DNA of 19,421 bases, taken from assembly GCF_000716445.1 (NCBI RefSeq), contig NZ_JNWK01000091.1:1-19421 (forward strand), in the 5' to 3' direction. Position numbers and translations under genes: made by a program. The notes beneath the pieces were generated by a model. That model did no database searches. It was not told the DNA's origin and saw only the letters and a program-made list of their open reading frames with translations. The stretch is from Streptomyces wedmorensis. GTDB lineage: Bacteria; Actinomycetota; Actinomycetes; Streptomycetales; Streptomycetaceae. Shown piece by piece: positions 13,847 through 19,421 of this stretch; the first letter of the stretch is position 1, and the number at the start of each line of letters is the position of its first letter.

Positions 13847-15132
13847 CCGGTCAGGTCTACCACCGTCACCCCCGGTGTCCGTCGGGCCTCCCCCGCCGCT
13901 CGCTCCCCGACCGCCCCGGCGACCCGGATGTGCCCGTCCGCGGCGATGCCCACCGCGAGCCGGAGCAGTTCGCCCAGTTGACGGTCGTCGAGCCCGCGGT
14001 CCAGGTCGTCGGCGAGCAGCGTGAGGCTCTGCATGGCGTCGGGCACCTCGGCGATCCGGTCCATCGCCAGCACGCCCGGGCCGGTGAGCAGGGTGAGGGC
14101 GAGCGCCAGGTAGCGGAGTTCGCCGTCGCCGAGCCGCCCGAGCGGGGTCGTGGGCCGGCCGCCGCGTTCGAGGAACGCCCGTACCGTGCCCTCCGGGAGT
14201 TCCTGCACGCCAAGGCCGGTGACGGGACCCGCGCAGCCCGCTCCCGCGACGGCCGCGAGGCGCAGGTGCCGGCGCGGGCAGTCGGTGTGGGTGCGGTGCA
14301 GGACCTCGGCGAGGTTGCCGCAGCCGCGGCGGAGCCGCCCCTCGCCGGGCGGCACGGGCGCCCGCATCCGCTCGGGCCGCGGATCGCAGGCGAAGGCCGA
14401 CCTCAGCCCGATGACCACCTGCTCGGCGGCGGCCAGGACTTCCAGCTGCCCGGCGGTCTTGCCCGCCACGCGCAGCGGCAGCAGGGCCGTACCGAGCAGG
14501 TCGTCGGGGAGCGGTGCGCGGGTGACGGGGGTGGCGCCGGCCGTGTGCCATTCGGCCTGGACGGTGCTGCGGCCCGGGTCGCGCAGGGCGGTGGCCAGCA
14601 GGGTGCGGCCCCGGCCGGTGAGCCGTTCGCCGACGACCCGCAGCCGGGGCTCGGCCTGGACGGCGAGGTCCAGGTGGACGGGGCCGGCCGGTCCGTCCAC
14701 CGTGCACCCGATCCGGAAGCCGCGCCGGCCCTGGGCGTCGGGCCGGGCCCGCTCGGGGACGCAGTCGGCGGCGTCGGCGAACACCTCGTCGAGCGGGTCG
14801 CCCGCACCGAGCTTGGCCAGCGCCTCGTACGCCCGCAGCGCGGTCGACTTGCCGCTGCCGCTGGGGCCGGTGAAGAGGGTGACCGGCCCGAGCGCGTGCA
14901 CGGCTCCGCGGTGTCCGGCGAACGCCGACAGGCGCAGCTCGGTGACGGCCGGCCGGGCGGCGATCCGCCCGGCCTCCGCCCCACCGCCGGACGGGCCCCG
15001 CGCTTCGGGAACGGACACACGCGGCCCGGGGGTACGTCCGGGTGCGGGAGTGGGCGCGTCACCCGCGGGGGCGAGGGCGGAGGGGCGTGCGTCTGACGTG
15101 CGGGCGAGCGTGGAGCCGCCGGTGAGGTCCAT
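13843..15132 (-). CDS. ABC-type/AAA ATP-binding protein coupled to MazG-like hydrolase
   Basis: The product is 429 residues. Residues 1-62 are Pro/Ala/Gly-rich and probably disordered. An ATPase fold of the RecF/OLD/ABC type follows: a first strand VTELRLSAFAGHRG, Walker A GPSGSGKST (89-97), a long insertion (110-330) and the signature-like LGRLGDGELRYLALALTLL (331-349, core LGDGE instead of LSGGQ). The Walker B strand GVLAMDRI (353-360) keeps Asp358, but the usual catalytic Glu is Arg359, so hydrolysis may be weak or absent. There is no membrane domain. The ATG at 15132 lies 55 bases after the SepF-like gene; a later start would still keep the domain intact. The GTGA overlap with the MazG-like gene implies joint function, perhaps nucleotide-related stress control, but that is inference. 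Confidence 0.85.
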   Translation of the reverse strand: MDLTGGSTLARTSDARPSALAPAGDAPTPAPGRTPGPRVSVPEARGPSGGGAEAGRIAARPAVTELRLSAFAGHRGAVHALGPVTLFTGPSGSGKSTALRAYEALAKLGAGDPLDEVFADAADCVPERARPDAQGRRGFRIGCTVDGPAGPVHLDLAVQAEPRLRVVGERLTGRGRTLLATALRDPGRSTVQAEWHTAGATPVTRAPLPDDLLGTALLPLRVAGKTAGQLEVLAAAEQVVIGLRSAFACDPRPERMRAPVPPGEGRLRRGCGNLAEVLHRTHTDCPRRHLRLAAVAGAGCAGPVTGLGVQELPEGTVRAFLERGGRPTTPLGRLGDGELRYLALALTLLTGPGVLAMDRIAEVPDAMQSLTLLADDLDRGLDDRQLGELLRLAVGIAADGHIRVAGAVGERAAGEARRTPGVTVVDLTG

Positions 15133-15187
15133 GCCCGGACCGTACGCAGATCATTCCCTGACGAACCGTTACGGCGAGATGACCTTC

Positions 15188-15619
15188 CTACGATCGGGGG
15201 ACGCCGGCGGTCCGGCCGCCCACGACCTCCTCGTCGTCCTCGCCCTCCGCGCCCTCGACCTCGGTGCCTGCCGGGGCGAGAAGGAAAACGTTCCGGTCGA
15301 CGCGGTGCATCCCGCTTCCGAGACCGAAGACGACACCGCTGCTGAAGTCGAGGATCCGCTTCGCGACCTCGGTGTCGGCGCTCGTCAGATCGAGCAGCAC
15401 CGGGATCTGGGCGATGAGGTACTCGGCGACCTCGCGGGCGTCGGCGAACACCTGCACCCGGAGCACCACCATGCGGCGCTGTTCTGCGGACTCGTACTGC
15501 TCGGGGATCGTGCGGTGATCGACCCTGGACGGCCATTCGTCACGTCCGCGCAGGGGCACGACCTGCGCCAGGCCCTCCCACTGCTCGTCGGTGACGTCGT
15601 ACCTCTCGTACCTACTCAT
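15188..15619 (-). CDS. SepF-like cell-division protein (paralogue)
   Basis: The product is 143 residues. Residues 50-116 match the SepF core: MVVLRVQVFADAREVAEYL, then VLLDLTSADTEVAKRILDFSSGVVFGLGSGMHRVDRNVFLLAP in outline, with the conserved Asp-Phe-x-x-Gly helix and the closing VFLLAP strand. SepF proteins bind FtsZ and, through an N-terminal helix, the membrane. Here the N-terminal 45 residues (SRYERYDVTDEQW) carry no obvious membrane helix. Streptomyces have extra SepF-like proteins (SflA, SflB in S. coelicolor) besides the SepF next to ftsZ; this gene is outside any ftsZ cluster, so it fits that group, but I cannot say which one. The ATG at 15619 has GGGAGG about eight bases upstream. 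It may be cotranscribed with the ATP-binding/MazG-like pair. Confidence 0.88.
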   Translation of the reverse strand: MSRYERYDVTDEQWEGLAQVVPLRGRDEWPSRVDHRTIPEQYESAEQRRMVVLRVQVFADAREVAEYLIAQIPVLLDLTSADTEVAKRILDFSSGVVFGLGSGMHRVDRNVFLLAPAGTEVEGAEGEDDEEVVGGRTAGVPRS

Positions 15620-15766
15620 GGGCACATCCTCCCGCCCCTCACCCGTTCGGCCCAACAACGACACGAGGTCGTGACCGGCCCGTGGCCTGCGCGGACCGGA
15701 AGTCACCCGGTCGGCGCACGCCACGAGGAGCGCGGAACGTCCGCGGGGAGTCCCGGGCAGACGGCT

Positions 15767-17008
15767 CTACCTTCCGGACACGCCCTGGGCGAAGACCTTG
15801 GCCAGCCGGCGCAGGCCGTCCCTGATCTCGTCCGCCGAGTGGGTCGTGAACGACAGGCGCATCGCGCGCGGATCCGGCTCGCCGCAGAAGAACGGCGCCC
15901 CCGGCACGTACGCCACTTCGTGGCCGACCGCGGTCTTCAGGAGGGCGGTGGCGTCGTGCCCGTCGGGCAGGGTCACCCAGACGAACATGCCGCCCTCGGG
16001 CCGGTTCCAGCGGGCGCCTTCGGGCAGTGCGGCCGGGAGGCCTTCGAGCATGGCGTCGCGGCGCTCCCGGTAGGCGGCGCGCATCACGGCGACGTGCGCG
16101 TCGAGGTCGCTGTCGCGCAGATAGCGGGCGGCCGCGGCCTGGTCGATGGTCGAGGTGTGCAGGTCGGCGGCCTGCTTGGCGATCACGCAGGCGCGGCGCA
16201 GTCCGGCGGGGGCGCGGAGGTGGCCGAGCCGGAGTCCGGGGGCCATGACCTTGGAGAAGGAGCCGAGGAGGACGGTGCGGTCTGCGGCGGCGGGGTCGGA
16301 GACGATCCACGGGACGCGCTCGCCGTCGTACCGCAGTTCGCCGTACGGGTCGTCCTCGACGATCCAGAACCCGTGCCGCGCGGCGGCCTCGGCGACGGCG
16401 GTGCGGCGCTCGGCGGGCAGGGTACGGCCCGTGGGGTTCTGGAAGGTGGGAATGACGTAGAGGAGGGTGGGCTTCTCGCGTGCCGCGATCTCGTCCAGGG
16501 CGGCCGGAACGATGCCCTGGTCGTCGGTGGGCACGGGGACGACCCGGGCGCCGGCGAACCCGAAGGTCTGCAGGGCCGCGAGGTAGCAGGGGTCCTCGAC
16601 GAGTACGACGGCACCCGGCTCGACGAGGGCGGCGGTGAGGAGCGTGAGTGCCTGCTGCGACCCGGTGGTGACGAGCAGGTCGTCGGCTTCGGTGGGCAGT
16701 CCTCGTGCGGTGAGCCGGGCGGCGACGGCCGTACGCAGCTCGGGGTCGCCCTCGGTCGTCGAGTACTGGAGCGCGTGTTGCGGGTTCTCCGCCAGGACCC
16801 CGTCGTACGCGGCCCGGATCCCCTCGACGTCGAACAGTTCGGGGGCGGGCAGACCTCCGGCGAAGGAGATCACCTCGGGCCGCGCGGTGAGCGCCAGGAT
16901 CTCCCGGACCGGCGAAGAGCCGACGGAGGCGAGCCGGCCTGCGGTCGCGGGAGGGGGCACGGTGACGGTTCCGGCGGCGTTCACGGGCGTCGGGGCAGCA
17001 ATATGCAT
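15767..17008 (-). CDS. PLP-dependent class I/II aminotransferase (leaderless start predicted)
   Basis: The product is 413 residues from the ATG at 17008. It is a fold-type I aminotransferase related to 2-aminoadipate/aromatic transaminases and to MocR C-terminal domains, without a helix-turn-helix. In this numbering FAGGLPAPELF (49-59) begins the substrate region, QNPTG (190-194) and EDDPYGELRY (218-227) hold the cofactor-contacting Asn, Asp and Tyr, GSFSKVMAPGLRLGH (249-263) has the Schiff-base Lys253, and a carboxylate-binding Arg is expected near RLSFTTHS at the C-terminus. The amino donor cannot be predicted. The promoter at 17015-17042 puts the transcript start on the A of ATG 17008; the other ATG, at 17014, directly abuts the -10 and there is no ribosome-binding site, so I chose 17008. 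Confidence 0.92.
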   Translation of the reverse strand: MHIAAPTPVNAAGTVTVPPPATAGRLASVGSSPVREILALTARPEVISFAGGLPAPELFDVEGIRAAYDGVLAENPQHALQYSTTEGDPELRTAVAARLTARGLPTEADDLLVTTGSQQALTLLTAALVEPGAVVLVEDPCYLAALQTFGFAGARVVPVPTDDQGIVPAALDEIAAREKPTLLYVIPTFQNPTGRTLPAERRTAVAEAAARHGFWIVEDDPYGELRYDGERVPWIVSDPAAADRTVLLGSFSKVMAPGLRLGHLRAPAGLRRACVIAKQAADLHTSTIDQAAAARYLRDSDLDAHVAVMRAAYRERRDAMLEGLPAALPEGARWNRPEGGMFVWVTLPDGHDATALLKTAVGHEVAYVPGAPFFCGEPDPRAMRLSFTTHSADEIRDGLRRLAKVFAQGVSGR

Positions 17009-17014
17009 GTACAT

Positions 17015-17042
17015 AGCATATGGATTTGCATGGCGCTGTCCA
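17015..17042 (-). promoter_or_regulatory. Promoter of the aminotransferase gene
   Basis: On the minus strand TGGACA (17042-17037) and TATGCT (17020-17015) are separated by 16 bases, a close match to the housekeeping-sigma consensus. Six bases follow the -10 before the A of ATG 17008, predicting a leaderless mRNA. The local AT-richness is conspicuous in this DNA. Confidence 0.65.
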
Positions 17043-17077
17043 GAGGTCCGATTCCCTTTATCCGAAGCCGAGTTGGC

Positions 17078-17103
17078 GGCCGCGCCCCCGTGACGGGGCG
17101 GCC
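17078..17103 (-). terminator. Hairpin after the GntR-type gene
   Basis: GGCCG (17078-17082) pairs with CGGCC (17099-17103) and CCCCG (17086-17090) with CGGGG (17094-17098), loop tga, with a 3-base bulge. A second small hairpin, GGCCGG-cct-CCGGCC (17106-17120), lies just inside the gene end. There is no T-tract. They separate gntR from the aminotransferase promoter. Confidence 0.5.
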
Positions 17104-17795
17104 TAGGCCGGCCTCCGGCCCGCCGGTTCGTCGCGGGCGTCGGCCCAGAGCGAGCGGACGTGGCCGAGGTGACGGCGCATGCAGGCCTCGGTGCCGGGTA
17201 CGTCGCCGGCGATCATCAGGTCGAGGAGTTCGACGTGTTCCTCGGCGGAGGAGACCAGTTTGCCCGCCTCGTCCAGGCCGGTCAGGCCGTAGAGGCGGGA
17301 GCGCTTGCGCAGGTCGCCGACGGTCTCGACGAGGCGTTCGTTGCCGGAGAGGGCGAGCAGCGCGAGGTGGAAGCGGCGGTCGGCCTCCAGGTAGCCGATG
17401 AGGTCGTGCCGCCGGGCGCGGGCGACGATCTCCTCGGCGATGGGACGCAGGGCTTCCAGTTGTTCGCGGTCGGCCGTCTCCGTGATGCGGCCGACCGTGG
17501 GGACCTCGATGAGGGTGCGCAGTTCGGTGTACTGGTCGAGGTCGCGTTCGCTGACCTCGGTGATGCGGAACCCCTTGTTGCGCACGGGCTCGACGAGGCC
17601 CTCGCGGGCCAGGTCGAGCATCGCCTCGCGGACCGGGGTCGCGGAGACGCCGAGGTCGGCCGCCAGCCCGGGGGCCGAATAGACCTGGCCGGGGCGCAGT
17701 TCGCCGGCGATCAGGGCGGCGCGGAGGGCGTGCCCGACCTGGTCGCGCAGTCGTTCCTGCGCCCTGACGAGACCGTACTGTTTCAGGTCACCCAT
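17103..17795 (-). CDS. GntR-family regulator, FCD subfamily
   Basis: The product is 230 residues. Residues 12-78 are a GntR winged helix-turn-helix (LRDQVGHALRAALIAGELRPG, then GLAADLGVSATPVREAMLDLAREGLVE by position 43-69). Residues 85-215 are an all-helical FCD ligand-binding domain with the usual metal ligands Asp139, His143 (DRRFH), His187 (EEHVEL) and His209 (RHLGH). FCD regulators usually bind small organic acids. The ATG at 17795 has GGAGGA six bases upstream. The gene follows the hydroxyproline-epimerase-type gene by 61 bases, and that gap holds a near-perfect ATTGTACGAT dyad that overlaps a -10-like TACGAT, which suggests autorepression. The likely ligand is an intermediate of the neighbouring catabolic pathway, by context only. 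Confidence 0.93.
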   Translation of the reverse strand: MGDLKQYGLVRAQERLRDQVGHALRAALIAGELRPGQVYSAPGLAADLGVSATPVREAMLDLAREGLVEPVRNKGFRITEVSERDLDQYTELRTLIEVPTVGRITETADREQLEALRPIAEEIVARARRHDLIGYLEADRRFHLALLALSGNERLVETVGDLRKRSRLYGLTGLDEAGKLVSSAEEHVELLDLMIAGDVPGTEACMRRHLGHVRSLWADARDEPAGRRPA

Positions 17796-17825
17796 CGTGC
17801 GTCCTCCGAGAAGTCACGGAGGAGC

Positions 17826-17835
17826 ATCGTACAAT
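17826..17835. promoter_or_regulatory. Candidate GntR/FCD operator overlapping a -10 element
   Basis: ATCGTACAAT on plus (ATTGTACGAT on minus) is a 10-bp dyad with one mismatched pair around the GTAC centre, similar to TTGTAC-type sites of FCD regulators. It contains TACGAT (17831-17826), a fit to the actinomycete -10 TAnnnT, and lies 30 bases upstream of the gntR ATG. I could not find a convincing -35. Confidence 0.5.
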
Positions 17836-17856
17836 GTCACGTTTCCCCGGCCGGGG

Positions 17857-18861
17857 TCAGAGCAGGAACCCCGCCGGGAAGGGGTCGTGCGGGTCGAGGA
17901 AGTACTGGGCGGTGCCGGTGATCCAGGCGCGGCCGGTGACGGTGGGGATGACGGCGGGCAGGCCGCCGACCTCGGTGTGGGCGGTGATGCGGCCGGTGAA
18001 GCGGGTGCCGATGAAGGACTCGTTGACGAAGTCGGTGTGCGGGGCGAGCAGGCCGCGGGCGTGGAGCTGGGCCATGCGGGCGCTGGTGCCGGTGCCGCAG
18101 GGTGAGCGGTCGAACCAGCCGGGGTGGATGGCCATGGCGTGACGTGAGTGGGTGGCGTCGGAGCCGGGGGCGGTGAGGTAGACGTGTTTGAGTCCGGCGA
18201 TCTCGGGTCGGGTGGGGTGGACGGGCCGGTCGGGTGAGGCGTTGACGGCGTCCATGACGGCCAGTCCGGCGGCGAGCAGGTCGTCCTTGCGGGCGCGGTC
18301 GTAGGGCAGGCCGAGGGCGTCGAGGTCGACGAAGGCGTAGAAGTTGCCGCCGTAGGCCAGGTCGTAGGTGACCGTTCCGTGGCCGGGGACCTCGGTCTTG
18401 AGGTCGAGGCCGGCGCTGAAGGCGGGGACGTTGGTGAAGGTGGCCGACTCGGCGGCGCCGTCGTGGACGTGGACGTCGACGCTGACCAGGCCGGCGGGGG
18501 TGTCGAGGCGGACGGTGGTGACGGGTTCGACGACGGGGACCATGCCCGTCTCGACCAGGACGGTCGCGACGCCGATGGTGCCGTGGCCGCACATCGGCAG
18601 CAGTCCGGAGACCTCGATGTAGAGGACGCCGTAGTCGGCGTCGGGGCGGGTGGGCGGCTGGAGGATCGCGCCGCTCATCGCCGCGTGGCCGCGGGGCTCG
18701 TACATCAGCAGGGTCCGCAGGTGGTCCATGTGCTCGATGAAGTGCAGCCGGCGCTCGGCCATGGTGGCCCCGGGGATGACCCCGACACCCCCGGTGATCA
18801 CACGGGTGGGCATGCCCTCGGTGTGCGAGTCGACGGCGTGGAAGACGTGACGCGTACGCAC
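17857..18861 (-). CDS. Proline racemase-family protein, probably 4-hydroxyproline 2-epimerase
   Basis: The product is 334 residues. Both catalytic cysteines of the family are present: Cys91 in MCGHGTIG and Cys255 in DRSPCGTGTSA, the two-base pair that removes and returns the alpha proton. SHTEGMPTRVITGG (12-25) and the GGNFYAFVD strand are also typical. With two Cys the protein is a true racemase/epimerase rather than a dehydratase, which has Thr in the second position. The DapA-family gene upstream and the GntR/FCD gene downstream favour trans-4-hydroxy-L-proline to cis-4-hydroxy-D-proline epimerisation over proline racemisation. The GTG start at 18861 has AAAGGAA a few bases upstream. The oxidase and aldehyde dehydrogenase expected for the full pathway are not in the window. 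Confidence 0.9.
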   Translation of the reverse strand: MRTRHVFHAVDSHTEGMPTRVITGGVGVIPGATMAERRLHFIEHMDHLRTLLMYEPRGHAAMSGAILQPPTRPDADYGVLYIEVSGLLPMCGHGTIGVATVLVETGMVPVVEPVTTVRLDTPAGLVSVDVHVHDGAAESATFTNVPAFSAGLDLKTEVPGHGTVTYDLAYGGNFYAFVDLDALGLPYDRARKDDLLAAGLAVMDAVNASPDRPVHPTRPEIAGLKHVYLTAPGSDATHSRHAMAIHPGWFDRSPCGTGTSARMAQLHARGLLAPHTDFVNESFIGTRFTGRITAHTEVGGLPAVIPTVTGRAWITGTAQYFLDPHDPFPAGFLL

Positions 18862-18914
18862 GGAGTTCCTTTCGGGTGAACGGGTGGATGGACGGGCGGA
18901 AGGACGGGTCCGGC

Positions 18915-19421
18915 CTACGCGTGCCCCTCCGCGAGCACCTTCTCGGTGGCCGCGCGGACGACCGCCTCCCGCTCCGGCGCGAGGGGGTGGCGGGGTGGCC
19001 GGGTGGCGCCGCCGGGGCGGCCCGCGAGGTCCATGGAGAGTTTGATGGCCTGGACGAACTCGGTCTTGGAGTCCCAGCGCAGCAGCGGGTGCAGGGACCT
19101 GTAGAGGGGAAGCGCGGTGGTGAGGTCGCCGGTGACGGCGGCGTGGTACAGCTCGGCGCAGCTGCGCGGGAGGGCGTTGGGGTAGCCGGCGATCCAGCCG
19201 ACGGCGCCGGCCAGGGCCAGTTCCAGGAGGACGTCGTCCGCTCCGACGAGCAGGTCGAGTCCCGGGGCGATTTCGGCGATCTCGTAGGCGCGGCGGACGT
19301 CGCCGCTGAACTCCTTGACGGCGACGATGCTGCCGTCGGCGTACAGGCTCGCCAGGAGCGCGGGCGTGAGTTGGGCGGCAGGAGGAGGACCGACCCGGCG
19401 CCGGCCTCGGCGGCCTGCTCG
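18915..19421 (-). pseudogene. DapA-family aldolase/deaminase gene, apparently frameshifted, cut by window edge
   Basis: From about 19378 down to the TAG at 18917-18915 the frame encodes the C-terminal part of a dihydrodipicolinate-synthase-family protein (QLTPALLASLYADGS, IVAVKEFSGDVRRAYEI, GADDVLLELALAGAVGW, LLRWDSKTEFVQAIK). The next 40 bases, to the window end, make sense only in another frame, reading EQAAEAGAGSVLLLPP with G or C at every third position, a standard earlier part of the same fold. In intact relatives some 40-50 residues, including the segment with the YNNP motif, separate these two parts, so a deletion plus frame change is indicated. In hydroxyproline clusters this family includes the pyrroline-4-hydroxy-2-carboxylate deaminase. 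It lies upstream of the epimerase gene (53 bases). A contig-end assembly or base-calling error is a real alternative. Confidence 0.7.

Noticed and set aside
15662..15673. CACGA-gg-TCGTG inverted repeat upstream of the SepF-like gene
   Set aside because: It is only five base pairs and not placed against a recognisable promoter; expected by chance in GC-rich DNA.
14150..17401. Long plus-strand open frame spanning the ATP-binding, SepF-like, aminotransferase and gntR genes
   Set aside because: It crosses several real minus-strand genes and their promoters; composition is shadow-like.

Overview
The window is very GC-rich DNA (by eye above 70%), with G or C at almost every third codon position, GTG as well as ATG starts, many 4-base ATGA/GTGA gene overlaps and almost every gene on the minus strand. 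The gene set (F420-type luciferase-like oxidoreductase, SepF-like protein, Hen1/Pnkp RNA repair, Crp and GntR regulators) fits a Streptomyces or close actinomycete chromosome. I found no tRNA, rRNA, insertion sequence, integrase or CRISPR array.

Layout, left to right; transcription runs right to left unless noted. (1) 1-4979: a tightly coupled operon. A class III nucleotidyl-cyclase-homology protein is followed by a degenerate P-loop protein with a helical-repeat C-terminus, then an SPFH/Band-7-like protein with charged low-complexity tails, then the start of a Pro/Thr-repeat protein that runs off the left edge. All three junctions are ATGA overlaps. This is the best candidate for an undescribed system, possibly a signalling or conflict device. 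(2) 5162-5887: a Crp/Fnr-type regulator upstream of that operon, with a candidate promoter and a perfect TGACGT-N6-ACGTCA dyad. (3) 6210-10231: the RNA repair pair hen1-pnkp, insulated from crp by a large hairpin. (4) 10301-12227: homocysteine S-methyltransferase and a luciferase-like monooxygenase. (5) 12477-12821 (plus strand): a small His/Asp-rich protein, and converging on it 12869-13354, an actinomycete conserved hypothetical. (6) 13481-15619: MazG-like nucleotide pyrophosphohydrolase and an ABC-type ATP-binding protein (GTGA overlap), preceded by a SepF-like protein. (7) 15767-17008: a PLP-dependent aminotransferase with a well-formed promoter that predicts a leaderless mRNA. (8) 17103-19421: a GntR/FCD regulator, a 4-hydroxyproline 2-epimerase-type protein and a DapA-family gene, which together look like part of a hydroxyproline degradation cluster. 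The DapA gene appears broken near the right edge.

How they may work together: in (1)-(2) a cyclase-type protein sits beside a cNMP-binding-fold regulator, so a nucleotide signal is possible but unproven; the cyclase and NTPase-like proteins carry similar short Gly/His/Val motifs that could mediate homotypic assembly. Hen1-Pnkp repairs cleaved RNA in characterised relatives, so its position beside this operon gives the left half a stress/defence flavour. In (8) the GntR protein probably controls its own gene, and perhaps the catabolic genes, through a near-palindrome between gntR and the epimerase gene.
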